Shown here in pieces: positions 25,652-34,718 of a stretch of 35,109 nt of DNA. The stretch spans positions 1 through 35,109 of the forward strand of contig JAJZCB010000035.1 of NCBI GenBank assembly GCA_021846285.1, read 5' to 3'. Each line of letters begins with the position of its first letter. Position 1 is the first letter of the stretch. Below the pieces are notes generated by a model. The model was not told the DNA's origin. It did no database searches and saw nothing but the letters and a program-made list of their open reading frames with translations. The position numbers were made by a program, and so were the translations under genes. The stretch is from Bacillota bacterium (lineage in GTDB: Bacteria; Bacillota; Bacilli; Alicyclobacillales; SLC66).

Positions 25652-25698
25652 CGCTCTTGTGTAAAGACAAGAGCGGAGTCTTGACCTCGACCCCGCTC
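25652..25698 (-). promoter_or_regulatory. Two mutually exclusive hairpins between binding-protein and ROK genes
   Basis: In the transcribed (minus) direction GAGCGG (25698-25693) can pair with CCGCTC (25676-25671), followed by a TTGTCTTT stretch like a weak terminator. Alternatively CGCTCTTG (25675-25668), overlapping the second half, pairs perfectly with CAAGAGCG (25659-25652), whose end merges with the ROK ribosome site. The two folds share bases and cannot coexist. Confidence 0.5.
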
Positions 25699-25722
25699 CG
25701 TTTGCGACTCTAAAGCCTCGAA

Positions 25723-27012
25723 TCAGTTGGAGGCCAAGAGTGCATCCACCTGCTGGGTCGCTTGATCCAGCGCCGCCTTGACCGTTTCCTTGCCCTGGGC
25801 GGCCAATGTCACGGCGTTGCCGATGGCCGTGTTCACCTGCGTGTAGTTCGGGATGGGCGGCCGAGCCACGCTCGTATTCAGTTGCATCCGAAACACATTG
25901 TAATAAGCGAGGCCCTTGAGCACCGGCGAAGGGGGCAGGTTTTTGAGCGTGGACATCTGGCCCGCCGCCTCCATCATCGACTGCGCATACGGCGACATCA
26001 TGAACTGTTCGAACGCCCAGGCTGCCTTTTCATGCGCAGGATCCGTATTGAACACGCCGATGTTCTCGCCGCCGACAACTTCACGGGATCCCCCCAGGCC
26101 AGCCGGGAACAGGGACAGCTTGTAATGAACTTTTGGATACTGTTGCTGCATGGTTGGCACATCCCAGGGCCCTTCGTCGATCATCGCGTATTGTCCCTGC
26201 GCAAAGCCTGTCATGTCGCCGTTGGCGCCAGGCAAGAGTCCCGTTATGTATCCTGCCTTGCTCAGACTGATCAGCGTGGTGATGGCGCGCACGGTTTTCG
26301 GACCGTTGAGATACCCGTTGGCGGTCTTCAAATCGGGACTCAGGACGGAGCCGCCAAAGGACGAAATCCACGGCACCAACTGCCAGAGATCGACCCCGGC
26401 TCCCGCCATATATCCATACGCCTTGGTCTTGCCCTGGCCGCTTGTCATCTTCTTGATGTCGGCGATGAACTGCGCCATGGTCGCGGGCGGCTGCTTAATG
26501 CCATGCTTGGCGAGGACCGCAGTATTGGTAAACAGCACCTTCGTGTTCGTGTCAAGAGGAAGCCCGTAGTACTTTCCATTATACAGGTTGGTGGACAGCG
26601 GACCAGGAAACACATTCTTGCTCAGGGCGGCAAATCCGGGCAGGCTGTTCTCCGCCATCAGGGTTCCCAGTTTCGCCAATTGCGGCGTCCAAATGATATC
26701 CAACCGAGCGACGTCCGGCAGTACACCACCAGCGGCGGATGTCAGCAGCTTCTGCTGCATGGCGCTGTACGGGAGCGTAACATTCTGCACCTTGATCCCC
26801 GGATGGCTCTTCTCAAAGGCAGGGATGATATCTTTGACAATTGTCTTTTCCTCATTGTCAGTCGCGTTGTATGCATTCCAGAACGTGATGGTAATTGGCG
26901 CCGACGTACGCCGAACTGGCGCCCTTTGTGCGGCGGCCGCACTGGTAAAGCCGGTCATCGTGCCAAGAGCCATCAGAGTGGCCAAAGCAGGAAGAAAGCG
27001 TTTCCCTTTCAC
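25723..27012 (-). CDS. Sugar ABC transporter extracellular solute-binding protein
   Basis: A 429-aa family 1 (MalE-like) binding protein: ITITFWNAYNATDNEEKTI at the start of the mature part, ending in the KAALDQATQQVDALL helix typical of the family. The N-terminal hydrophobic segment (residues 6-25) ends in SAAAAQ, a signal-peptidase-I-like site, with no lipobox Cys, unusual for a Gram-positive binding protein. GTG 27012 is the start, with GGGGGTG just before it. It is the first gene of the dextran locus. The ligand is inferred from context to be isomalto-oligosaccharide. Confidence 0.92.
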   Translation of the reverse strand: MKGKRFLPALATLMALGTMTGFTSAAAAQRAPVRRTSAPITITFWNAYNATDNEEKTIVKDIIPAFEKSHPGIKVQNVTLPYSAMQQKLLTSAAGGVLPDVARLDIIWTPQLAKLGTLMAENSLPGFAALSKNVFPGPLSTNLYNGKYYGLPLDTNTKVLFTNTAVLAKHGIKQPPATMAQFIADIKKMTSGQGKTKAYGYMAGAGVDLWQLVPWISSFGGSVLSPDLKTANGYLNGPKTVRAITTLISLSKAGYITGLLPGANGDMTGFAQGQYAMIDEGPWDVPTMQQQYPKVHYKLSLFPAGLGGSREVVGGENIGVFNTDPAHEKAAWAFEQFMMSPYAQSMMEAAGQMSTLKNLPPSPVLKGLAYYNVFRMQLNTSVARPPIPNYTQVNTAIGNAVTLAAQGKETVKAALDQATQQVDALLASN

Positions 27013-27321
27013 ACAAACACCCCCGTATTTTTTTGGTTTGATGCAGTAGTTCCTTGCACGTTCCCCTCCATCTGTGACTCAGGAAATACCACAACCACCT
27101 CCCACAGAAAACAACATACTACATTCACAATAGAAAGTAAACAGTATGTTTCGAGTTTATGGCTAGTCTTATTTCCGCGGTTATCATACTGAAAAACCAC
27201 TACATACAACAGAATCTCTGGCAGTCATCTCTCCAAATTGATCTATTTACTTTCTGCGATAACTGTAGTAAGTTGTTGGCCGAGATGAGATGGGCGGAGA
27301 AAACCGGATATCGGGAGGGGT
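27013..27321. other. Divergent intergenic region, likely holding both promoters
   Basis: The 309 bases separate the dextran locus (minus) from the efflux operon (plus). AAAC-AGTAT-GTTT at 27139-27151 is a perfect inverted repeat and a candidate operator for the ROK regulator or another repressor. AT-rich hexamers occur on both strands, but I could not pick a convincing -35/-10 pair for either gene. Confidence 0.4.
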
Positions 27322-28023
27322 GTGGCGAATATTCTGCGCGCAGAAAACATCAGTCGAATCTATGGAAGCGGTGACAGGGCCGTCTCGGCGTTAAGAGGGG
27401 TCAATATCGAAATTCCGAAGACGAGTTTGGTAGTGTTACGAGGCAGATCTGGTTCGGGTAAAACAACTCTCTTGAATATATTGGGTGCGCTCGACCGGCC
27501 GAATACCGGAGAGGTTTTATTTGATGGTCGAGAGATTGTGAGTCTCTCAGAAAGGGAGCGCGATGAGTTCCGAAGGACAAAAATTGGATTCGTGTTCCAA
27601 TCATTCGGACTCATCCCTTATCTGAGCGCATACGAAAATGTCGAATTTGGTCTGCGCCTGGCCGGGGTGCCACTGGATATATGGAAGACCAGGGTTTCCG
27701 AGGCGTTGGATTGGGTCGGGATATCAAAGAGGGCCTCGCACCGCACCCATGAGATGTCCGGCGGTGAGCAGCAACGATGTGCTATCGCTCGCGCTATCGT
27801 GCACAGGCCGGCGCTTATTTTGGCGGATGAGCCAACCGCCGAACTGGACAGCAAAATGGCCAGGCAAGTGATGATGGTGTTTCACAGATTGTCTCGTGAA
27901 TGGCAGATATCTGTGGCCATGACATCACATGACACCGCAAGTATGGAGGTAGCCGACTATGTATTCGCGATGGAGAGCGGTAAGGTCGTCGTCGAACGAA
28001 CTTCAAGCGAGTTTCTTGCATAA
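27322..28023 (+). CDS. ABC transporter ATP-binding protein (LolD/MacB type)
   Basis: A 233-aa ATPase: Walker A GRSGSGKT (41-48), Q-loop FVFQSFGLIP, signature MSGGEQQR, Walker B LILADEPTA and H-loop TSHD. The LolD/MacB/FtsE group works with FtsX-type permeases that move lipids, peptides or drugs by mechanotransmission rather than through a channel. GTG 27322 is preceded by GGGAGGGG. It overlaps the adaptor gene by eight bases, so the genes are co-translated. It is the first gene of a four-gene unit. Confidence 0.93.
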   Translation: MANILRAENISRIYGSGDRAVSALRGVNIEIPKTSLVVLRGRSGSGKTTLLNILGALDRPNTGEVLFDGREIVSLSERERDEFRRTKIGFVFQSFGLIPYLSAYENVEFGLRLAGVPLDIWKTRVSEALDWVGISKRASHRTHEMSGGEQQRCAIARAIVHRPALILADEPTAELDSKMARQVMMVFHRLSREWQISVAMTSHDTASMEVADYVFAMESGKVVVERTSSEFLA

Positions 28024-29011
28024 GACAATTCCTTTTTTGTCAATTGTGTCGTTTTCAGCTCTTTTAGTTGGATGCTCCCTGCTTCCACAGCAGGTGCAGC
28101 CTGTGCAACCGCCGCTGGTTAAGCCGACTTCGGTTGCCTACTCAACTACAAAGGTGCAGCGCGGTACAATCGAAAATGTGGTTTCCGGGTCCGCAAGTTT
28201 TATCTCTTTAAAGCAATATGACCTAAGTATGCCTGATCCGACAGGTAGGATTACTGAGATTGACGTAGAAGCTGGGCAACAGGTACACCAAGGGGAAGTG
28301 CTCGTCCAGACGGATACATCGCAACAGCAATATCACTTGCAACTGGCACAACTGCAGTTGGAGAAAGACCAAATCACTGTGAACCAGTTAAAATTTCAAA
28401 AGGCCAATACGTATCAAATTCAAACTGCTCGGCTCAGTGTACAAACAGACGAAGTAAAAATAGGCTATTTAAGGAGACAAATACAGGATGGCACATTGGT
28501 TTCACCTATTTCAGGGATTGTCACCTCAATGTCCTCATTAAAAATCGGCGACTCGGTCACGCCGTATCAAAATCTTGTATCTATTTCAAATCCCCATGAT
28601 TTGACGCTCACCTATGATTCATCTGACGGGTCGGATATCGCTAACGTCAAGGTGGGAATGGTCGCAAATTTGCGCTACAATGGCGTGTCTTTTACAGGCC
28701 GAGTGGTTGAGGTGCAGGCGAATTTGCCAATGTCGGATGTAACGCTGAACATATTGCCCGACAGTCTCCCGCCTGGGGCAAAAATGGGAGGTCAGGCAAC
28801 CTATTCAATCATTGTGCAACGCAGCACGAATGCGATCATTGTACCTTCGAATGCCGTAAACACAACAGGCGACCTGGGTAATAGCGCGTCAGTTCGAGTC
28901 CTCCGCGGACAAACAGTATCTTACGTGACCGTCCAGACGGGTATTCAGACGGGAACTGAGACTCAGATACTGAGTGGGCTGAAGGAAGGCCAAAATGTGA
29001 TACTGAACTAG
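28016..29011 (+). CDS. HlyD/MacA-like adaptor lipoprotein
   Basis: A periplasmic-adaptor-type protein of 331 aa from the TTG at 28016. A short signal (MHKTIPFLSIVSFSALLVGC) ends in a lipobox LVGC, so it is membrane anchored. A lipoyl-like half (ITEIDVEAGQQVHQGEVLV), a coiled-coil hairpin (about 100 residues, Gln-rich) and the second lipoyl half (DGTLVSPISGIVTSM) follow, then beta-barrel strands. An in-frame ATG at 27959 would add 19 residues inside the ATPase gene and lengthen the signal, so TTG 28016 is favoured but not certain. It overlaps the ATPase gene by eight bases. Confidence 0.85.
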   Translation: MHKTIPFLSIVSFSALLVGCSLLPQQVQPVQPPLVKPTSVAYSTTKVQRGTIENVVSGSASFISLKQYDLSMPDPTGRITEIDVEAGQQVHQGEVLVQTDTSQQQYHLQLAQLQLEKDQITVNQLKFQKANTYQIQTARLSVQTDEVKIGYLRRQIQDGTLVSPISGIVTSMSSLKIGDSVTPYQNLVSISNPHDLTLTYDSSDGSDIANVKVGMVANLRYNGVSFTGRVVEVQANLPMSDVTLNILPDSLPPGAKMGGQATYSIIVQRSTNAIIVPSNAVNTTGDLGNSASVRVLRGQTVSYVTVQTGIQTGTETQILSGLKEGQNVILN

Positions 29012-29025
29012 GAGGAGGCGCTCCG

Positions 29026-31887
29026 GTGACGATATTTCGCATCATCGTCCGCAAAATGCTTAACACCCGTTGGCTTGTAGCCAGTTGGTTGATTGGCATG
29101 TTGATTACGGTATCGCTCGTGTCTGTCATCCCTATCTACACAAATGGACTGCTGAAGAACCTTCTCATCAAGAACATTGAATCGCAACAGGTAGTCAACA
29201 GTCAGGCTTTGAATTACCCGGGGGGTCTGACCGATGTTCTATCGTTCCTGACGCCTCCAGGTAAATCCTCAAAATATCTCTACACGGCTGAAAAACAGTT
29301 CAATACCTCCATTGCAAGCTATGTTGGGCTTCCGGTGCTGTCAAAGTACACGGAGTTGGACACAGTTGCGCTTTCATTCTCGGCGCCTGGGTCGGGAATA
29401 GATTACAGTGGCGCGAACCTCGTGTTGACTACCATGACCGATTTGGACAAGCACATAAAACTTGTCAGCGGACAGTTGCCGGATACCCGCCCCATTCACA
29501 ATGTATATGAAGCACTGGCGCCGGTCACGGCCATTCAAAATCTGGATGTCTCCATTGGAGAGACGCTAACTGTGAAGTCGCCCACGACGAGTTCCAACAA
29601 TTTCGTCAAGGTAAAAATAGTGGGTGAATTTGAGCAGAAACCTGGACGCGATCCGTATTGGGCATATCCGCTGTCCAATTGGAAGACGAATCTATTTATA
29701 CCCGATAATCTATTCCGTAACACCTTCATCACTGGCGCTCATCCATGGCTCGGATATGAAAATTTATACTCTGCCTTCGATTATCACCAAACCACGTTTA
29801 GCAACATTCCACATCTACTGAATGTGGTGAATATTCTTCAAACTGAGGGCGAGAATTTTCTCGCCGAGGCAAGTTTTCCCATGGCGAGTGTTTTGCCGGG
29901 ATATATTGACCAAGCGCACCAGTTAAAGCTTATGATGTGGGCAATCGATATACCCGTGATGATCATGCTGCTGTTCTACATGTTGATGATATTCAAGCTC
30001 ATTATCGACAGAGAGCGAACCGAAATTGCAGTTCTCCATAGTCGTGGGGCGACTCGACGGCAGATATCTCTCAGCTATCTGATTGAGGTTGGGATTTTAG
30101 GGCTCGTGTCGTTTGCTGTAGGACCAATGATCAGCTTGGGAATCACGGAATGTCTTGGCGCTTCCAATGGATTCCTGGAATTCGTAGGGCGCACTGCCCT
30201 GCCAGTAAAACTTGGTCTTACGGCGTACGTATATTCTCTATGCAGTGCCGTTGCCTGTTTGATAGTCGTTATGATTCCCGTGATAAGCGAAACAAAGTCT
30301 AACATTGTAAGTTCCAAACAACGTATGACAAGGTCCGCCGGGCAGTCCATCTGGCACAAGTATTTCTTGGATGCAGCCCTGTTGCTTGTAGCTGGATACG
30401 GTTGGTTTACCATCCAGCAGACGCACAGTGAAATCCTGAATTCCGAGATGAACATTTACAACGGACTCAAGATTAATCCATTGTCGTTTGTGATACCTGC
30501 CTTGTTCGTCATCGGAGCGGGATTGATGTGTCTGCGTTTCTATCCTTGGTTGGTCCGGCTTGTTCAGTGGGCCACCCGTAGGCGTCTTCAGCCTGCCGCC
30601 TACATCGCCTTGAATCAGGTTGGGCGTTCCCCCAAACAATACCATTTTTTGATGTTGTTTTTTATCATGACCATTGCGGTCGGAACGTTCAGTGCAAGTG
30701 TCTCCAGAACCATCAATACAAACCTGCAACAACAAATTCAGTACTCGAGCGGCGCCAACATCAATCTGCAAGAACAGTGGATACAAGTTCCGAATTCTTC
30801 GCCTTCTGCGGCCTCCAACCAGCCGCCGTCTGTGCAGGGAGATGCTTTGTCGTTTTCTGTTGTTGAACCGCCGTTTGCTCGGTATGCCCTACTGCCAGGT
30901 GTAGCACACGCTGCACGCGTATTCACTCAAAATCAGGTACAGGCTGCAGCATCCAATGGAAACCAAACTTCACAAACTGAATTGATGGCCATTGATCCGG
31001 CAGACTTCGCGCAAACGGCTTGGTTCAAACCATCGTTGTTACCCTATTACTGGTGGGGGTATCTGAACCTCCTATCCTCCAATCCCAAAGCATGTCTCAT
31101 CAGCCAATCACTAGCGAAGATGTTGGGCGTAAAATTGGGGAACACCATTAGCCTTCAATGGCAGGGCTCACAGTCGGCAACCTTCGAAGTATACGGAATT
31201 ATTGGATATTGGCCATCCTGGAATCCGTATGATACCAGAGGCCAAACGAACACAAGTGAAGCGCCGTCGCTGGTTGTGGCTAATTTGTCGTACGTGCAGA
31301 TAGATATGGGCGTTCAGCCGTACCATGTGTGGCTCAAGCTAAAGCCGGATGCGACCGTCAACCAGGTATACATCGGTCTTGAGAAAGCCCATATTCCACT
31401 ACTGAGCATATCGAATACTCAGCAGCAGATAGACCAAATGAAGTCCTCGCCGTTCATCATGAGTCTGAACGGAAGTTTGACGCTTGGATTCGTCATCGCA
31501 ATGCTAATCACGCTGTTGGGTTTTCTGTTGTATTGGCTGCTGACCCTGAGCGCTCGCAAGGTACAATTTGGCGTGTTTCGCGCCATGGGTTTGTCGTTAC
31601 GGCGGTTGGTGTCGATGCTGATTTGGGAGCAGTTGCTGACCTCCGGGGTTGCTTGCGTCCTCGGCGGCGCCATCGGCTATGGAACCAGCAAATTGTTCGT
31701 CACACAGTTCGCGTTATACTTCTCTGCCACCCAACAGGTTCCGCCGTTTCAAGTCATATTTAAATCTCTGGATGGTGTAAGAATCTATTCGGTTGTCCTG
31801 TTCATGCTCTGTATCGGTATTGGATTCATTTGGTGGATGTTGTCCCGTCTCAGAATGCATCAGGCGATTAAGCTCGGAGAGGATTGA
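29026..31887 (+). CDS. Large FtsX-like ABC permease
   Basis: A 953-aa permease with two FtsX-type halves. The first helix is near the N-terminus, followed by a large extracytoplasmic domain of about 260 residues, a helix block around residues 305-480, another extracytoplasmic domain, and a final block with GVFRAMGLSLRRLVSML and a closing helix. This tandem layout is like the MacB/YtrF-type duplicated permeases of Bacillota. AGGAGGAGG lies about seven bases before GTG 29026. The substrate is unknown: antimicrobial peptide or lipid export are common for this type. Its stop overlaps the region where the second ATPase begins. Confidence 0.9.
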   Translation: MTIFRIIVRKMLNTRWLVASWLIGMLITVSLVSVIPIYTNGLLKNLLIKNIESQQVVNSQALNYPGGLTDVLSFLTPPGKSSKYLYTAEKQFNTSIASYVGLPVLSKYTELDTVALSFSAPGSGIDYSGANLVLTTMTDLDKHIKLVSGQLPDTRPIHNVYEALAPVTAIQNLDVSIGETLTVKSPTTSSNNFVKVKIVGEFEQKPGRDPYWAYPLSNWKTNLFIPDNLFRNTFITGAHPWLGYENLYSAFDYHQTTFSNIPHLLNVVNILQTEGENFLAEASFPMASVLPGYIDQAHQLKLMMWAIDIPVMIMLLFYMLMIFKLIIDRERTEIAVLHSRGATRRQISLSYLIEVGILGLVSFAVGPMISLGITECLGASNGFLEFVGRTALPVKLGLTAYVYSLCSAVACLIVVMIPVISETKSNIVSSKQRMTRSAGQSIWHKYFLDAALLLVAGYGWFTIQQTHSEILNSEMNIYNGLKINPLSFVIPALFVIGAGLMCLRFYPWLVRLVQWATRRRLQPAAYIALNQVGRSPKQYHFLMLFFIMTIAVGTFSASVSRTINTNLQQQIQYSSGANINLQEQWIQVPNSSPSAASNQPPSVQGDALSFSVVEPPFARYALLPGVAHAARVFTQNQVQAAASNGNQTSQTELMAIDPADFAQTAWFKPSLLPYYWWGYLNLLSSNPKACLISQSLAKMLGVKLGNTISLQWQGSQSATFEVYGIIGYWPSWNPYDTRGQTNTSEAPSLVVANLSYVQIDMGVQPYHVWLKLKPDATVNQVYIGLEKAHIPLLSISNTQQQIDQMKSSPFIMSLNGSLTLGFVIAMLITLLGFLLYWLLTLSARKVQFGVFRAMGLSLRRLVSMLIWEQLLTSGVACVLGGAIGYGTSKLFVTQFALYFSATQQVPPFQVIFKSLDGVRIYSVVLFMLCIGIGFIWWMLSRLRMHQAIKLGED

Positions 31888-31895
31888 ATCCATCC

Positions 31896-32921
31896 ATGAT
31901 TAACTGTGAGAATTTAGTAAAAATATTCAAAGTTGCTGATGTGGAAGTTGTCGCCTTGCAAGGTCTTGATCTCTTTATAGAAACAGGCGAAATGATGGCT
32001 ATTATAGGGAACAGCGGGAGTGGAAAGTCGACGCTGCTGAACATGCTGGGTGGTCTGGAACGACCATCGGCAGGAAAGTTGGAGGTGAATGGGAACGACC
32101 TGCTGCGGATGTCTGACCGTGATCTGGTTCGTTATAAGCGTGAAACAGTCGGCTTTGTTTGGCAAAACCAGGCCCGCAACTTGATTCCCTATCTGTCCGC
32201 AGTTCAGAATGTCGCATTGCCGATGTTGCTAAGCGGGCGAAGTCAGGATAGACATTCATGCCTGAGTTTTGCGAAGCAAAATCTCACGCGCGCCACCAAC
32301 AACCGGGTCGAAAATGCGCCTGCGGCGATTTTCCGGGATAAACGTGCTCGCGAATTGCTGGAGATGGTGGGACTGAGTCATCGGTTACACCATCGACTGG
32401 GCGAGTTATCCAGCGGAGAACAGCAACGCATAGCCATCGCCGTCGCCATGGCAAATAATCCGAAGCTACTGCTTGCCGATGAACCGACAGGCAACCTCGA
32501 TTCGGAGACAGCCAATAGGATTCTCGATGTATTTGCGGAACTCAATAGCACTTTTGGGACCACAGTGGTCATCGTGACGCACGATTTGGCATTGGCCAAG
32601 AAGGTGGATAGAGTGATGGCCATCCGGGATGGCAGGGCGGCGAGTGAAATTATTCGCCGCACCGCTCCGCGGGCGCTCGAAGAACTGACCCGTCAAATGC
32701 ACACGGTGGACGCGGAGTCTGACGAATCAACGGCGTCAGCATGGGATGAGGGTGCCTCGACAGAAACGGACACCCAGGAGCATGTAGAATTGGCGGTTGT
32801 AGATAGCGCAGGTAGATTGCAGATTCCTGGAGAGTATCTCGCGGCCATCGGCGCGGACGGAATGAAGCGGCTTCGGGTGGAATTATCAAACGAAGTCATT
32901 GTGATTTCACGGCCCAAATAA
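31896..32921 (+). CDS. ABC ATPase (LolD-type) with AbrB-like C-terminal tail
   Basis: A 341-aa ATPase: Walker A GNSGSGKS (38-45), Q-loop VWQNQARNLIPYL, signature LSSGEQQR (171-178, Ser for the first Gly of LSGGQ), Walker B LLLADEPTG and H-loop VTHD. Between Q-loop and signature is an insertion of about 35 residues (114-148). After the ATPase core come a linker of about 40 acidic residues and a tail (298-341) reading LAVVDSAGRLQIPGEYLAAIG, then LRVELSNEVIVI, which resembles an AbrB/SpoVT swapped-hairpin DNA-binding domain. The start is uncertain: TTG 31884 is also in frame; ATG 31896 fits the family start but is 13 bases from GGAGAGG. Confidence 0.88.
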   Translation: MINCENLVKIFKVADVEVVALQGLDLFIETGEMMAIIGNSGSGKSTLLNMLGGLERPSAGKLEVNGNDLLRMSDRDLVRYKRETVGFVWQNQARNLIPYLSAVQNVALPMLLSGRSQDRHSCLSFAKQNLTRATNNRVENAPAAIFRDKRARELLEMVGLSHRLHHRLGELSSGEQQRIAIAVAMANNPKLLLADEPTGNLDSETANRILDVFAELNSTFGTTVVIVTHDLALAKKVDRVMAIRDGRAASEIIRRTAPRALEELTRQMHTVDAESDESTASAWDEGASTETDTQEHVELAVVDSAGRLQIPGEYLAAIGADGMKRLRVELSNEVIVISRPK

Positions 32922-33008
32922 ATCGCAAAGTGTAGAATCGAGCATCATCAATGTCACGCAAGCGAGGTGCGAACCTGTCTCGCAGCGCAATTCCAACCTG
33001 TGCCCAGT

Positions 33009-33038
33009 TTGTGCAACCAGCCTCGGTTACGATATAAT
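33009..33038 (+). promoter_or_regulatory. Sigma-A promoter of the MFS gene
   Basis: TTGTGC at 33009-33014 and a perfect TATAAT at 33033-33038 are 18 bases apart, 51 bases before the MFS start codon, with no gene between. Confidence 0.65.
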
Positions 33039-33088
33039 AGCAGCTAACTGCGCGTAAGAAACGCCGCGCTAACCGAAGGAGGGTTTGA

Positions 33089-34648
33089 ATGAGTTCCACT
33101 GCATCTTCTGGCGCACGCGACAGTGAACACGATCACGCCCAGAAACACGCTACGTCAAAAACCTGGGTGATCATCGCAGTCATGTTGGCCATGTTCCTGG
33201 CCGCACTCGACATGACAATCATAGGAACCGCGATGCCCAGCATCATTGGCGATTTACACGGAGTCTCCATCTATAGTTGGGTATTCTCCGCCTATCTGCT
33301 GACATCGACTGTGCCCATTCCGCTCTTTGCAAAACTGTCAGATATGTACGGCCGCAAGAAACTGTTTATCATAAACTCTGCGATCTTCACCATCGGATCG
33401 CTGCTCTGCGGCGTTTCCAACAACATGCCCGAACTGATTGCGTTTCGCGCGTTGCAAGGGGTTGGCGCCGCAGGTGTATTGCCGATCGCGTTGACGATCG
33501 TCGGCGACGTATTCACCCTCGAACAACGAGCGCGAATTCAAGGGTTCTTTTCCGCGGTCTGGGGAATCTCCGCCATCATCGGACCGCTTCTCGGCGCCTT
33601 TATCGTCGAATATTCCAGTTGGCGCTATGTGTTTGAAATCAATGTTCCGATTGGCATCCTAGTGATGATTGTCCTCGGACTCACGTTTAAGGAACATGCC
33701 TCGCACAAGGCGCACAAGCTCGACTGGTTAGGCACCCTTTTGCTGACCACGGGCGTGACCGTGCTTTTGTTGACGTTGATCCAACACAGCGATCATCTGG
33801 CCGCGCCCTATTCACTGGCCATGTTTGCTGTAGCGGGAATCCTGCTTGCGGCCTTTGGTTTCTGGGAACAGCGCGCCAAAGAGCCTGTTCTGCCATCCGC
33901 TATTTTCCGGCACCGCATGATCCTTGTGGCCAATCTCGTGAGTTTCTTTGGCGGCATGATCCTGTTCGGACTCATTTCTTATATTCCCCTTTTTGTGCAG
34001 GGCGTTCAGGGAGGATCGCCGACACTTGCCGGGCGCGCGATCACGCCGATGATGGTTGGCTGGCCTTTGGCGGCGCTCGTAGGGGGCCCGCTGATTATGC
34101 GCATTGGCTATCGCATCGTTGGCGTCGCCGGGGGGACGCTCATTGCGGTAGGCTCCTGGATTCTGATCGCAACCGGTGCGCCTCACACCCTCGACATCGA
34201 CGCCGGCCTGCTCCTGATCGGTTTGGGAATGGGGCTCACTTTAACTGGACTGCTCATCGCTGCGCAAAACGCCGTCGCCTGGAATCTGCGCGGCGCGGTG
34301 ACCGGGTCCAACCAGTTCTTTCGAACGATCGGCGGATCCATCGGCGTCGCCGCCATGGGTGCCATCCTGAATCAACAGATGGCGACACGCGTCGCGGCCT
34401 CTGGGCTCGCATCCAAAGTCAATCTAAACAGCGTGACAGAGTCGCTCTTGAAAGCGAAAGCCCGCGCCGCGCTCGCGCCGTCGATTCGCACAGCATTCAC
34501 CCGCATGTTTGGCGGGGCCTTGCACGATGTGTTTATTGCCAGTTTCGTATTTGCGGTCACCCTGTTTGCGCTGGTCCTGTTCATTCCCGGCGGCAAAGCG
34601 CACAAACATGCGGCCGCGCATCAAGCAGAATCACAACCTCGGCGTTAA
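33089..34648 (+). CDS. DHA2-family MFS drug exporter
   Basis: A 519-aa major facilitator protein with about 14 helices, the DHA2 (EmrB/QacA) layout. The first helix reads AALDMTIIGTAMPSI with the Asp typical of DHA2 (motif D1-like), motif A is LSDMYGRKKLF, and motif C-like GISAIIGPLLGAF is in helix 5, the mark of drug/H+ antiporters. The substrate is unknown. GGAGGG lies about seven bases before ATG 33089, and a good promoter is just upstream. It is convergent with the amidohydrolase gene that follows. Confidence 0.92.
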   Translation: MSSTASSGARDSEHDHAQKHATSKTWVIIAVMLAMFLAALDMTIIGTAMPSIIGDLHGVSIYSWVFSAYLLTSTVPIPLFAKLSDMYGRKKLFIINSAIFTIGSLLCGVSNNMPELIAFRALQGVGAAGVLPIALTIVGDVFTLEQRARIQGFFSAVWGISAIIGPLLGAFIVEYSSWRYVFEINVPIGILVMIVLGLTFKEHASHKAHKLDWLGTLLLTTGVTVLLLTLIQHSDHLAAPYSLAMFAVAGILLAAFGFWEQRAKEPVLPSAIFRHRMILVANLVSFFGGMILFGLISYIPLFVQGVQGGSPTLAGRAITPMMVGWPLAALVGGPLIMRIGYRIVGVAGGTLIAVGSWILIATGAPHTLDIDAGLLLIGLGMGLTLTGLLIAAQNAVAWNLRGAVTGSNQFFRTIGGSIGVAAMGAILNQQMATRVAASGLASKVNLNSVTESLLKAKARAALAPSIRTAFTRMFGGALHDVFIASFVFAVTLFALVLFIPGGKAHKHAAAHQAESQPRR

Positions 34649-34677
34649 ACGAAGAAGTGTTCCGAAATATTCCTGCC

Positions 34678-34718
34678 AACGGTCGCTAACGGTCGCTGCT
34701 GGCCATCACTGGCCATCA
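34678..34718. repeat. Two adjacent perfect 10-bp tandem duplications
   Basis: AACGGTCGCT is present twice (34678-34687, 34688-34697) and, after one G, CTGGCCATCA is present twice (34699-34708, 34709-34718). The stop codon of the minus-strand amidohydrolase lies in the left copy of the second pair. Confidence 0.9.

Noticed and set aside
25762-27192. Long plus-strand open frame (476 codons) opposite the binding-protein gene
   Set aside because: Shadow of the GC-biased third codon positions of the binding protein; no family motif.
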